NCBI RefSeq assembly: GCF_900167335.1
Contig: NZ_FUXI01000007.1
Span: 1-64,000, forward strand
Direction of reading: 5' to 3'
Source of the DNA: Pilibacter termitis
Lineage (GTDB): Bacteria > Bacillota > Bacilli > Lactobacillales > Streptococcaceae
Length of the DNA stretch: 64,000 nt
This document shows, in pieces, positions 17,255 to 26,036 of this stretch. Position 1 is the stretch's first letter. Each line of letters begins with the position of its first letter. Below the pieces are notes generated by a model. It saw only the letters and a list, made by a program, of their open reading frames with translations. It was not told where the DNA came from and made no database searches. The position numbers and the translations under genes are program-made.

Positions 17255-17285
17255 AAAAGACCTCTCGGAATCAAAGAGGTCTTTT
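17255..17285. terminator. convergent terminator, FNT gene and TPM gene
   Basis: AAAAGACCTCT pairs with AGAGGTCTTTT; symmetric, so usable by both converging transcripts. Confidence 0.85.
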
Positions 17286-17295
17286 GAGCATAGAA

Positions 17296-18069
17296 TTAAA
17301 AACTTCGTCCTCCGCCACTTCCGCCAGAGCTGCCACCACCAAAACTACTGTTATCAGTATGTTTTGGAATACGGCGAGTTGTGACATAGGTGTTTGTGAG
17401 AATATCTTCACGTATATGAATGTTGCGGGTGCTGTTTTCACGGAAAGGATATTTCCACGTGCCGAATTTGAGCTGATAGCGTCCAACAGTCGTGGAAATG
17501 AACACACCAGTTGCTATCGCCGCAATTGCTAAAGCGATCAAGATTTCGGTTTGGTCGAGAGATTTTTGAACGGTAATATCGCCAGTCGCCTCATCAACGG
17601 TATAATTTTGATTATTTGGCAATCCTTTGTCAAAATATTTCTCCACATCTGCCAAAAAATATTCGGCAGATTGAGCATAGTTTCCGTTTCTCATTTCAGG
17701 TGTAATATCATCTAAAATGCTCTCAATTCGAGCATTTGTGATATAATACTCCATATTTCCGGTTGCCCAGATATAATTTTTCCTTTGCCCCATATCAATC
17801 AATAGCACAATTCCGTTCTTTCCCTCGCCCACACGTTCGGCAAGGTAATTTCTAGCAAAATCTTCAGGTTCATCGTTATTTTCTTTTGTTGTGACAACAA
17901 ATACGCCAGCTTTTGTCTTTTCTGAAAGAGTTTGTGCTTTGCTGGAAAGTTGCGTTGTATTGCCAAAAATCTTCGCTCCGTCCTCAATACTGCTTAGAAC
18001 ATCTGCAAATGCGTGGTGCGGTAGGAGGCATGAGAGCAATAGAAAACAAGTAAGCAAAAATTTTCTCAT
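17296..18069 (-). CDS. TPM-domain membrane protein, YdjH/YgcG type
   Basis: 257 residues from ATG 18069, with GGAGG nine bases upstream. N-terminal signal peptide (cleavage after AFA near residue 23), a TPM domain about 25-160, one membrane segment about 165-190, and a C-terminal tail ending in Gly/Ser-rich SSGGSGGGRSF. Last gene of a three-gene set; ATGA overlap with the zinc-ribbon gene shows translational coupling. In B. subtilis the ydjF-G-H-I operon encodes PspA plus similar partners (zinc ribbon, TPM, SPFH) for membrane stress. The assignment follows that resemblance. Confidence 0.85.
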   Translation of the reverse strand: MRKFLLTCFLLLSCLLPHHAFADVLSSIEDGAKIFGNTTQLSSKAQTLSEKTKAGVFVVTTKENNDEPEDFARNYLAERVGEGKNGIVLLIDMGQRKNYIWATGNMEYYITNARIESILDDITPEMRNGNYAQSAEYFLADVEKYFDKGLPNNQNYTVDEATGDITVQKSLDQTEILIALAIAAIATGVFISTTVGRYQLKFGTWKYPFRENSTRNIHIREDILTNTYVTTRRIPKHTDNSSFGGGSSGGSGGGRSF

Positions 18070-19151
18070 ATGAACCAACCTCCAATCAACGCAAGAATGA
18101 GTACAAGAATGAAAATCAAAATTCCCGCTTGTGCCAATTTTCCACGGCTAATCGGTAAAACTCCACTTGTCTTTCCTGTTTGTCCGTTCATTGCATAATA
18201 ATAAAGTGTGTCGCTTCCTCGGTCACGGTACGTTACAAGCCAGACAGGCAAAAGCACATAGGAATTTTGTTGGTCAACAAGTTCGAGTGAACTTGTGACA
18301 TTACTCACAGTCGTATAACCGCTAATTTCTTCTCGAAGTAAACTTGTGCCATATTCCTTTAGCTCATGATCAATTTCTTCTTTTAAGTCGGAAAACTCAA
18401 GGTCACGTTTTTCCGCTTGGAAACCAGCCAAATACTGATTTTTAAAAGGAATTGCTCTGTCGAAATCAAAAGGTTGTACACCTGTAACCATTTTTTGCGT
18501 CGTATTTTTCCGTAGAGCATTTTTGACTAAATCAAAAAATGTCATATCGCCTTCACGATAAATACGGTACTGTTTTGTTTCTGTGTATTCAATATCCCCA
18601 ACTACCCAGCTGCGTATGCGTACGCCTTTGGCTTTCATACTACCATGTAGCTTACTGTCAACGAGAAAATAAGGGAAATATACACCTGTTAAGTTTTTAA
18701 TTTGTTCTTTATTAAAAAATGCTTTCGGCACAAATCGTTTTTTTGCTGTCCACTCTAAAAATTTCTTCTCCGCCTCTTTTTTATCAATCAGAAAAGGAAT
18801 GACTTTTTCAGGCAAAAATTCTCCACTTAATCGCTCGTTTAAAACCACAGGATTGTGGCAAAAATAACAAGTAGTTGCAGCAGTTGTCGTTTCGGTGACA
18901 ATTTGAGCCGCACAATTTGGGCAGATAAATAAGCCAATATCATCCACACCGTCACCGTCAGTATCTTTTGGTACTTCTTGTTGTGAAGTTGAGGCAACAC
19001 TCGCCTGTTTTTCCTCAAACTTGGAGACTTCTTGCTCAGAAAAAACGGACAAACAATATTCGCAATGGAATTTTTGGTCAGTTGGATTGAATGTAAGAGC
19101 TCCAGCACAGTTTGGACATTTGTGCGTAAGAACAGTAGTATTTTCTACCAT
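18066..19151 (-). CDS. zinc-ribbon membrane protein, YdjG type
   Basis: 361 residues. Residues 11-34 hold a zinc ribbon (CPNCAG...CEYC), and about 78-100 hold a second one (CPNCAAQ...CYFC). A long soluble middle part follows and a single C-terminal membrane helix lies near 335-358. It looks like a TFIIB-type zinc-ribbon protein of the YdjG group. The start codon ATG 19151 follows AAAGG. The gene overlaps the TPM gene by four bases and lies 25 bases after the SPFH gene, so the three are one operon. The catalytic role is unknown; adaptor or membrane recruitment is the inferred function. Confidence 0.82.
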   Translation of the reverse strand: MVENTTVLTHKCPNCAGALTFNPTDQKFHCEYCLSVFSEQEVSKFEEKQASVASTSQQEVPKDTDGDGVDDIGLFICPNCAAQIVTETTTAATTCYFCHNPVVLNERLSGEFLPEKVIPFLIDKKEAEKKFLEWTAKKRFVPKAFFNKEQIKNLTGVYFPYFLVDSKLHGSMKAKGVRIRSWVVGDIEYTETKQYRIYREGDMTFFDLVKNALRKNTTQKMVTGVQPFDFDRAIPFKNQYLAGFQAEKRDLEFSDLKEEIDHELKEYGTSLLREEISGYTTVSNVTSSLELVDQQNSYVLLPVWLVTYRDRGSDTLYYYAMNGQTGKTSGVLPISRGKLAQAGILIFILVLILALIGGWFI

Positions 19152-19176
19152 AAGCGTTCAACCTTTCTTTAAAAAA

Positions 19177-20400
19177 TTATAAAGGTTTTGCAATAAATGG
19201 TTTGCCACATTCTGGGCAGAATTTTGGCACGCCGTTTGACAAATCAATCACCCCGCCACATTCAGAACAAGCCATTTGGATTTTTACGCTTGTAGTGATT
19301 GTTCTCCCCTCACCACAATTGGAACAGAATTTCCCAGTGTTTTGACTGTTACATTTTGGACAAGTCCAGCTTTCAGGTGTGTTTGTTTGTTGAGATTGCT
19401 GGCTCATTTGACTTCGATTAGTCTCGCTCGCACTTTGCATAAATCCGCCTGCGGTATTCATGCCCATATTGATACCCATAAACGCATTGCCACTTCCAGC
19501 AGGGTTACTTCCGGCATCTTGAATCCCTTTTGCCACGGCACCTTGCACATACCCCTCACGAATGGTTGCATCTTGGAGCATTGCCCCTTGATTTCGCATA
19601 TTGATGAGTTGTTGGCTTTCATCTGTATAAGAAATGCTTGCCACAGCAACACTTACAATTTCAAGTCCACGCAAATTTTTCCAATCTTCGTCTAAAACGT
19701 TTGACATGAACTTTGAAAGCTCCATGCTTTTTGACGGAATATGGCTGACACGTTCGCCTTGTGCAGAATATTGATTGATAGAAGTATTGAGTGCGGTCAA
19801 AAATTCTTGCAAATATTGCTCGTTAATATCTGAAATTTCCACTTGCGACTTGTTTTTCGGAATGGCGTTGACGTAAAACGAAATCGGGTCTGTAATTTTT
19901 ACAGAATACGTGCCGTGAGCACGCAAGAACAACTCTGCGTTATAAAAATTATCAAAGTATTGAAGTGGGGACTGCGTACCAAACTTAATTCCTTTGATTT
20001 CTTGCAAATTGATAAAGAAAACTTGTTGTTTTTGAGGGCTGACTCCGCCAAATTTGAAACGGTTGAAAGCCTCACCGACAGCCTCTTTGAGTGATCCGTT
20101 AAGCATACTAGGTGCGAGATCATTTTTAACGGTGTAATAGCCTTCTTCTGCGGTATAATCAATAATTTTCCCGCCGTCAACCAAGAGCATCATCATATTT
20201 GGGTAAACGTGTACAACGCTACCGTCTGTAATGACATCAACGGTTGATTTTGTATTATTGTTCCGCTTGTCATCTCGGCGAACCATGACTCCTTTTGTCA
20301 TAACGGTCATATCGCTCATCTCATCAGGTTCAATGACTTCAATCCATTGGTCTGCCGCTGCACCTGCGACACTGTTAATTGCTGCTTTTATAATACCCAT
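19177..20400 (-). CDS. SPFH/band-7 protein with C-terminal zinc ribbons, YdjI type
   Basis: 407 residues. SPFH domain about 20-260, then a Gly/Met/Gln-rich linker. Two C-terminal zinc ribbons follow: CPKCN...CSNCG near 345-365 and CSECGG...CPECG near 376-400. It matches the 'virion core protein'/YdjI group, which in B. subtilis works with PspA at stressed membrane. ATG 20400 has GGAGG just upstream. First gene of the ydjI-G-H-like operon. No PspA gene adjoins it. A family A element with a nested family B copy lies about 40 bp upstream and may contain or displace the promoter. Confidence 0.85.
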   Translation of the reverse strand: MGIIKAAINSVAGAAADQWIEVIEPDEMSDMTVMTKGVMVRRDDKRNNNTKSTVDVITDGSVVHVYPNMMMLLVDGGKIIDYTAEEGYYTVKNDLAPSMLNGSLKEAVGEAFNRFKFGGVSPQKQQVFFINLQEIKGIKFGTQSPLQYFDNFYNAELFLRAHGTYSVKITDPISFYVNAIPKNKSQVEISDINEQYLQEFLTALNTSINQYSAQGERVSHIPSKSMELSKFMSNVLDEDWKNLRGLEIVSVAVASISYTDESQQLINMRNQGAMLQDATIREGYVQGAVAKGIQDAGSNPAGSGNAFMGINMGMNTAGGFMQSASETNRSQMSQQSQQTNTPESWTCPKCNSQNTGKFCSNCGEGRTITTSVKIQMACSECGGVIDLSNGVPKFCPECGKPFIAKPL

Positions 20401-20437
20401 TTTTTATAACCTCCTCATTCAGTTGCAAACAACTTTA

Positions 20438-20715
20438 GGGCACCTCTAAAAACTCGCACTTATCCTAAATTGCTAGTTTTCCGATTTTCTTCGTCAATCT
20501 CCTCAACCTTGTCTAGCTACGAGGGGCAGGAGTTTGGTCGCTGTTCGCAATGCTACTTGAAACTTCGTTTCAAGCAAGTAAATAGCATGGCTCACTACGA
20601 CAAACTCCTGAACACCCCTCTTAGCTTTTTGATGAACCACATAGCTTTCGTCGATTTCCTCGAAAACAAGAAAAACTAGCTAATTTAGTCTTAAGCGGAG
20701 TTTTTAGAGGTGCCC
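20438..20715. mobile_element. family A element carrying a nested family B copy
   Basis: Ends GGGCACC and GGTGCCC, flanked by the 4-bp direct repeat TTTA on both sides. Without the inserted 123 bp the element is 155 bp, the same length as the 14373 copy, to which it is inverted. The two ends pair over about 50 bp. Confidence 0.88.
20509..20631 (-). repeat. family B copy inserted in family A element
   Basis: Inverted CAGGAG-type copy with third stem ATGCTA/TAGCAT, a further compensated variant. The empty site is seen in the 14373 element as CCTCAACCTATGAACC. Here the same bases flank the insert, with one T lost or replaced and no target duplication. Confidence 0.9.
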
Positions 20716-20879
20716 TTTACATAATATCATCATTATATCACTCAACAGAAAAACTGTTTACCAAAAGTGTATCACACTTATAAAAAATTCTTTTCAGTCT
20801 AAGGAATGATTTTTCTATAAAAAATGATAAGATAGAAAATGTAGTATAAAAACAGAGAGTATAGAAAGCAGGGAAAACA

Positions 20880-21371
20880 ATGGAATGGAAAAATAAACAA
20901 GAGAAAAAAGAGGCATATGAATTATTTTTGGCACAACTTTCAGCAGTATTGAAAGCAGAAAAAGACCCGATAGCCAATCTTGCCAATACAAGTGCAATGC
21001 TTAACGAGTTTCTGCCAAATACTGTATTCGCAGGTTTTTACTTATTTGACGGTACCTCTCTTGTGTTAGGACCTTTTCAAGGTGGTGTGAGTTGCACGAG
21101 AATTGCACTAGGCAAAGGTGTTTGTGGTATTTCAGCTGAGGAGAGACGAACGGTGGTTGTCGATGACGTCAAAAAGTTTGACAATTATATCTCTTGCGAC
21201 GCTCGAGCTAAATCAGAAATCGTTGTCCCAATGCTCCAAAACGGGAAATTACTCGGAGTTTTGGATATTGACGCCTCTGTCGAAGAAGGGTATGACGAAA
21301 TTGACCAAGAAAATTTGGAGAAAGTAGTGGAAGTAGTGGTTTCTGAGAGTGAATTTTTAGAGGTGCCCTAA
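20880..21371 (+). CDS. msrC: free methionine-(R)-sulfoxide reductase (GAF domain)
   Basis: 163 residues, a single GAF domain. C72, C82 and C106 have the spacing of the three catalytic cysteines of E. coli fRMsr (10 and 24 residues apart). Reduces free Met-R-sulfoxide with thioredoxin-type electron donors in the cytosol. ATG 20880 follows AGGG. Its last residues and stop codon (Glu-Phe-Leu-Glu-Val-Pro-stop) are read from a family A end, so the C-terminus was replaced or trimmed by that insertion. Activity should survive because the GAF core is complete. Confidence 0.92.
   Translation: MEWKNKQEKKEAYELFLAQLSAVLKAEKDPIANLANTSAMLNEFLPNTVFAGFYLFDGTSLVLGPFQGGVSCTRIALGKGVCGISAEERRTVVVDDVKKFDNYISCDARAKSEIVVPMLQNGKLLGVLDIDASVEEGYDEIDQENLEKVVEVVVSESEFLEVP
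21352..21370 (+). repeat. family A solo end inside the fRMsr gene 3' end
   Basis: TTTTTAGAGGTGCCCTAA encodes the last four residues and the stop codon of the upstream gene. Confidence 0.7.
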
Positions 21372-21382
21372 AATAATCCCCT

Positions 21383-21411
21383 TTGACAACTCACGACACA
21401 CATGATAAAAT
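21383..21411 (+). promoter_or_regulatory. promoter of the first rpoB-type leader
   Basis: TTGACA at 21383-21388, 17-bp spacer, TAAAAT at 21406-21411. The second copy upstream of rpoB has the same architecture. Confidence 0.8.
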
Positions 21412-21414
21412 GGT

Positions 21415-21499
21415 AACTGAAGTTATTGTCGGATAAGAACACATAAGCGAGTGAGAAATATTGTCCTCATACGCTTTTATAGAGCTGAAACGGGATTTG
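21415..21499 (+). ncRNA. structured leader, copy 1
   Basis: About 85 bases nearly identical to 21993-22077. It contains GCGAGTGAG facing CTCATACGC, a stem with one A-A mismatch, around AAATATTGTC. Preserved in both copies with few substitutions, all outside or silent for the stem. Role unknown. Confidence 0.6.
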
Positions 21500-21639
21500 A
21501 CGACTCCTTTATGTAAACGTTTAAATGAAAATCGTTTTTTAAACGTGAATTTTGGTGTGTTTTAGCTGTTATGAATCTTCAGTAAAAAATTTGATCATTT
21601 TGAGTATCGTTGGATACAAGTATAGAAAAGAGTGAGACT

Positions 21640-21858
21640 ATGTTTCTTATATCTAGTGCAATTTGCTTTTCATTCTCCATGTTTCTTTTTTGTGGTATTG
21701 AAATCTCTAAAATTGTGATGAATGGAGAAGGAAATTTTCTTCATGAGGCAATGAAATATCCAATTATTTTGCTAGTGGTTAGCATTTTGTTACTGGTGAT
21801 TGAATTATGGACGAATGATTCAATCAAACAATTATTGAACCCGAAAATAAGAAAATGA
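21640..21858 (+). CDS. small membrane protein, unknown
   Basis: 72 residues from ATG 21640; an upstream TTG at 21610 is possible but has no ribosome site. Two hydrophobic segments (about residues 2-22 and 38-57) joined by a short charged loop, with a basic tail (Asn-Pro-Lys-Ile-Arg-Lys). It lies between two copies of the rpoB leader and is closed by a strong hairpin, so it is its own transcription unit. No family recognised. Confidence 0.6.
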   Translation: MFLISSAICFSFSMFLFCGIEISKIVMNGEGNFLHEAMKYPIILLVVSILLLVIELWTNDSIKQLLNPKIRK

Positions 21859-21920
21859 CAGTGTAACTCCCGATTAGCATACGTATTGTGTGTGCTAATT
21901 GGGAGTTACACTGCTATTTT
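21859..21920 (+). terminator. long hairpin terminator after the small membrane gene
   Basis: A stem of about 20 bp (CAGTGTAACTCCC arm pairing with GGGAGTTACACTG, extended by ATTAGCA/TGCTAAT with one wobble) followed by CTATTTTTT. Confidence 0.8.
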
Positions 21921-21959
21921 TTCCATTTCTTTTTGAGTATAATTTATTTGCCATTCCTC

Positions 21960-21988
21960 TTGACAATCAAGAAGTTATACGCTAAAAT
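21960..21988 (+). promoter_or_regulatory. rpoBC promoter
   Basis: TTGACA at 21960-21965, 17-bp spacer, TAAAAT at 21983-21988, followed by the second leader copy. About 235 bp of 5' UTR follow before rpoB. Confidence 0.8.
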
Positions 21989-21992
21989 GATA

Positions 21993-22077
21993 AATTGAAG
22001 TTATTGTCGGATAAAAACACATAAGCGAGTGAGAAATATTGTCCTCATACGCTTTCATAGAGCTGAAACGGAATTTG
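21993..22077 (+). ncRNA. structured leader, copy 2 (rpoB 5' UTR)
   Basis: Near-identical to 21415-21499, with the same stem. Likely original position is upstream of rpoB; may take part in rpoBC control (inference). Confidence 0.6.
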
Positions 22078-22227
22078 GCGGCAGTCAATCTCTGTTTAAG
22101 CTTTTTTTGTGCCTAAAAATCAGTTAAAATGTGATATTTAACGAAAAAGTAAACAAAATGTAATATTTGTAATATCGCAATTGGCTGTTTCCGCAATGAA
22201 AAAATTATAGAACAAGAGGTGTTGAAC

Positions 22228-25200
22228 TTGGCTGGACATATTGTCAAATATGGAAAACATCGCGAGCGTCGTAGCTTTGCACGCATTTCCGAGGCGTTAG
22301 AATTACCAGACTTGACGGAAATTCAAACAAATTCTTATCAGTGGTTTCTTGACGAGGGACTCAAAGAAATGTTTGAGGACGTATTGCCAATCAATGATTT
22401 CAATGACAATCTTTCATTGGAATTTGTTGGTTATGAATTAAAAGATGCCAAATATACAGTAGAAGAAGCTCGTATTCATGATGCGAACTATTCTGCTCCA
22501 CTTCACGTGACACTTCGTCTTGCCAATAAAGAAACAGGCGAAATCAAGTCACAAGAGGTGTTCTTTGGCGACTTCCCACTTATGACGGAAATGGGAACAT
22601 TCATCATTAACGGTGCGGAACGTGTTATCGTTTCTCAGCTTGTCAGAAGTCCGGGGGTGTATTTCCACGGAAAAGAAGACAAGAACGGAAAACTAGGCTT
22701 TGGAACAACGGTTATTCCAAACCGTGGTGCATGGCTAGAACTTGAAACAGATGCAAAGGATATTAGCTATGTGCGTATTGACCGTACACGTAAAATTCCA
22801 TTGACGACACTTGTTCGTGCATTAGGATTTCCAGGAGATACCGAGATTTTAGATATTTTCGGTGAGTCAGAAAGTCTACACAACACCATTGAAAAAGATA
22901 TTCATAAAAACGCAAGCGATTCTCGTACGGAAGAAGGGCTAAAAGACATTTACGAGCGTCTACGTCCGGGAGAACCAAAAACGGCGGACTCATCAAGAAA
23001 CTTGTTAAACGCACGTTTCTTTGACCCAAAACGTTATGACTTGGCAGCGGTTGGTCGCTACAAAATCAACAAAAAATTAGACTTGAAAACACGTCTATTG
23101 AATTTGACCTTAGCGGAAACATTGGCTGACGCTGAAACGGGCGAAGTAATCGTACAAAAAGGAACGGTTCTTAACCATGAAGTGTTGGAAACTTTAGCTC
23201 CGCATATTGAAAATGGTTTGAACAAGACAACACTTTATCCAACAGATGATGCCGTTGTTACAGAGCCAGTAGACATTCAAACGATTAAAGTGTACTCGCC
23301 AAACGATAGTGAACGCATTGTCAATGTCATCGGGAATGCTTATCCAGACGAGCATACACGTATCGTTACACCAAGTGACATTATTGCCAGCATGAGCTAT
23401 TTCTTCAACTTAATGGAAGGAATTGGCAATGTGGACGATATTGACCACTTAGGAAACCGTCGTATTCGTTCAGTTGGGGAATTATTGCAAAATCAATTCC
23501 GTATTGGTCTTTCTCGTATGGAACGTGTGGTACGTGAGCGTATGAGTGTACAAGACACTGAAACGTTGACACCACAACACTTGATTAACATTCGTCCAGT
23601 GGTTGCAAGTATCAAAGAGTTCTTCGGTTCTTCTCAGCTTTCGCAGTTCATGGACCAGCACAACCCGCTTTCTGAGCTTTCCCACAAACGTCGTTTGTCA
23701 GCCTTAGGGCCGGGCGGTTTGACACGTGATAGAGCAGGATATGAAGTGCGTGACGTACACTATTCTCACTATGGTCGTATGTGTCCAATTGAAACACCTG
23801 AAGGACCAAACATTGGTTTGATTAATAACTTATCTTCTTACGCGAAGATTAATAAATATGGTTTCATTGAAAGTCCGTATCGCCGTGTAGATAAGGCAAA
23901 TGGTCGTGTAACCGATCAGATTGATTATCTTTCTGCTGATGTGGAAGATTTGTACGTTGTTGCCCAAGCGAACTCACCGTTAAATGAAGACGGAACGTTC
24001 AAAACAGATGTCGTAATGGCACGTTCAACAGGTAGCAATATCGAAATTTCAACAGACAGAATTGATTATATGGACGTTTCGCCAAAACAGGTAGTCGCAG
24101 TGGCGACAGCGTGTATTCCTTTCTTGGAAAATGACGATAGTAACCGTGCCTTGATGGGTGCGAACATGCAACGTCAGGCGGTGCCATTGATTGACCCGCA
24201 CGCTCCATTTGTTGGGACAGGAATGGAATATCAAGCGGCACATGACTCAGGTAGTGCTTTGCTTGCACACCATGCGGGAGTTGTAGAATATGCAGATGCA
24301 GATGAAATCCGTATTCGCCGTGAGGACGGAAGTCTCGATAAATATGGGGTAACCAAATTCCGTCGTTCAAACTCAGGGAACTCTTACAACCAACGCACGC
24401 TTGTAAAACCGGGAGACAAAGTAGATGTAGATGAAATTATCGCAGACGGACCTTCCATGCAAGACGGCGAACTCGCTCTTGGTCAAAACCCACTTGTTGC
24501 GTTTATGACGTGGGAAGGGTACAACTATGAAGATGCGGTTATCATGAGTGAACGCTTAGTAAAAGATGATGTTTATACTTCTATTCATATCGAAGAGTAC
24601 GAAAGTGAGGCACGTGATACAAAACTAGGACCTGAGGAAATCACACGTGAAATTCCAAACGTTGGGGATGATGCGTTGAAAAACCTTGATGAGCTAGGAA
24701 TTATCCGCATTGGTGCTGAAGTAAAAGAGGGCGATTTGCTTGTCGGGAAAGTAACACCAAAAGGTGTAACAGAACTTACCGCAGAAGAACGCTTGTTGCA
24801 CGCTATCTTTGGTGAAAAAGCTCGTGAAGTGCGTGATACTTCACTTCGTGTGCCACATGGTGCGGACGGAATTGTGCATGATGTGAAAATTTTCACTCGT
24901 GAAAACAATGATGAACTTGCACCAGGTGTCAATATGCTCGTGCGTGTTTATATCGTACAAAAACGTAAAATTCACGTTGGAGACAAAATGGCGGGACGTC
25001 ATGGAAACAAAGGGGTTGTTTCACGTATCTTGCCAGTAGAAGATATGCCTTATCTTCCAGACGGAACCCCTGTTGACATCATGTTGAATCCACTTGGGGT
25101 ACCAAGTCGTATGAACATTGGACAAGTAATGGAACTTCACTTAGGTATGGCGGCTAGAACGCTTGGTATTCATATTGCTACACCAGTATTTGACGGAGCT

Positions 25201-25857
25201 CGTGATGAAGATTTGTGGGCGACTGTTAAAGAGGCGGGTATGGCAAGAGATGCGAAAACTGTTCTTTATGACGGACGTACGGGTGAACCATTTGACAACC
25301 GTGTATCTGTGGGTGTGATGTATATGATTAAATTGCACCACATGGTTGATGATAAATTGCACGCTCGTTCGATTGGACCGTACTCACTTGTTACACAACA
25401 ACCACTTGGTGGGAAAGCACAATTTGGTGGACAACGTTTTGGAGAAATGGAAGTATGGGCATTGGAAGCATACGGTGCGGCTTACATTCTGCAAGAAATC
25501 CTTACGTACAAATCAGATGACGTGGTAGGACGTGTGAAAACTTACGAGGCAATTGTCAAGGGCGAACGTATTCAAAAACCTGGCGTACCAGAAAGTTTCC
25601 GTGTATTAGTGAAAGAATTGCAATCACTTGGACTTGATATGCGTGTATTGGACGATGAGGAACAAGAAGTCGAATTACGTGATATGGATGACGATGATGA
25701 TGATTTGATTACTGTTGATGCACTGGCAAAATATGCAGAAGAACATCAAGCGAAAATGGCAGCAAAACAAGCCAAAAATGCTGAGGCAGAAGGTGAAAAC
25801 ACTTCTGAAGAGGAAACTGACGCACAACAAGAAGAAACAGAAGAAGGCGAAGAGTAA
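22228..25857 (+). CDS. rpoB: RNA polymerase subunit beta
   Basis: 1209 residues from TTG 22228. AGAGGTG at 22215-22221 fits it, and the protein then starts [10 protein letters not shown] like enterococcal RpoB; in-frame GTG 22219 and TTG 22222 overlap the ribosome site. All core regions are present. In the rifampicin pocket the key Asp, His and Ser (FMDQ, THKRR-type SHKRR, SALGPGG) are wild type, with a His where many relatives have Thr or Asn next to it. The C-terminal tail after EVELRDMDD is highly acidic, as in enterococci. Forms the catalytic core with beta-prime, encoded next. Confidence 0.98.
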   Translation: MAGHIVKYGKHRERRSFARISEALELPDLTEIQTNSYQWFLDEGLKEMFEDVLPINDFNDNLSLEFVGYELKDAKYTVEEARIHDANYSAPLHVTLRLANKETGEIKSQEVFFGDFPLMTEMGTFIINGAERVIVSQLVRSPGVYFHGKEDKNGKLGFGTTVIPNRGAWLELETDAKDISYVRIDRTRKIPLTTLVRALGFPGDTEILDIFGESESLHNTIEKDIHKNASDSRTEEGLKDIYERLRPGEPKTADSSRNLLNARFFDPKRYDLAAVGRYKINKKLDLKTRLLNLTLAETLADAETGEVIVQKGTVLNHEVLETLAPHIENGLNKTTLYPTDDAVVTEPVDIQTIKVYSPNDSERIVNVIGNAYPDEHTRIVTPSDIIASMSYFFNLMEGIGNVDDIDHLGNRRIRSVGELLQNQFRIGLSRMERVVRERMSVQDTETLTPQHLINIRPVVASIKEFFGSSQLSQFMDQHNPLSELSHKRRLSALGPGGLTRDRAGYEVRDVHYSHYGRMCPIETPEGPNIGLINNLSSYAKINKYGFIESPYRRVDKANGRVTDQIDYLSADVEDLYVVAQANSPLNEDGTFKTDVVMARSTGSNIEISTDRIDYMDVSPKQVVAVATACIPFLENDDSNRALMGANMQRQAVPLIDPHAPFVGTGMEYQAAHDSGSALLAHHAGVVEYADADEIRIRREDGSLDKYGVTKFRRSNSGNSYNQRTLVKPGDKVDVDEIIADGPSMQDGELALGQNPLVAFMTWEGYNYEDAVIMSERLVKDDVYTSIHIEEYESEARDTKLGPEEITREIPNVGDDALKNLDELGIIRIGAEVKEGDLLVGKVTPKGVTELTAEERLLHAIFGEKAREVRDTSLRVPHGADGIVHDVKIFTRENNDELAPGVNMLVRVYIVQKRKIHVGDKMAGRHGNKGVVSRILPVEDMPYLPDGTPVDIMLNPLGVPSRMNIGQVMELHLGMAARTLGIHIATPVFDGARDEDLWATVKEAGMARDAKTVLYDGRTGEPFDNRVSVGVMYMIKLHHMVDDKLHARSIGPYSLVTQQPLGGKAQFGGQRFGEMEVWALEAYGAAYILQEILTYKSDDVVGRVKTYEAIVKGERIQKPGVPESFRVLVKELQSLGLDMRVLDDEEQEVELRDMDDDDDDLITVDALAKYAEEHQAKMAAKQAKNAEAEGENTSEEETDAQQEETEEGEE

Positions 25858-25867
25858 GGGATAAAGA

Positions 25868-25932
25868 ATTTTTCACGAACATCATTCGAGCGAAACGATT
25901 GTTCGATTTTGCTCGAATGAAAAAGTGAAAAC
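25868..25932 (+). promoter_or_regulatory. two-tier hairpin between rpoB and rpoC
   Basis: CATTCGAGC (25883-25891) pairs with GCTCGAATG (25911-25919); an outer TTTTCAC pairs with GTGAAAA. No T run follows directly, so it is more likely a processing or stability element than a terminator. Confidence 0.55.
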
Positions 25933-26036
25933 TTCGCAATATCCTCTCTAGTTCTTTATTAAATAGAAAAATTTAAATAAGAAAACAGACCTTTTTGCGA
26001 GAAGTGTCGCAGAAAAGTTGAATTGGAGGGAAAAAC

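Noticed and set aside
23640-23720. Possible rifampicin-resistance change in RpoB
   Set aside because: The usual resistance positions (Asp, His, Ser of the pocket) are wild type; the His after FMDQ is at a variable position.
23482-24370. Antisense ORFs within rpoB and rpoC
   Set aside because: They are shadows of strongly conserved coding sequence, with no start signals.
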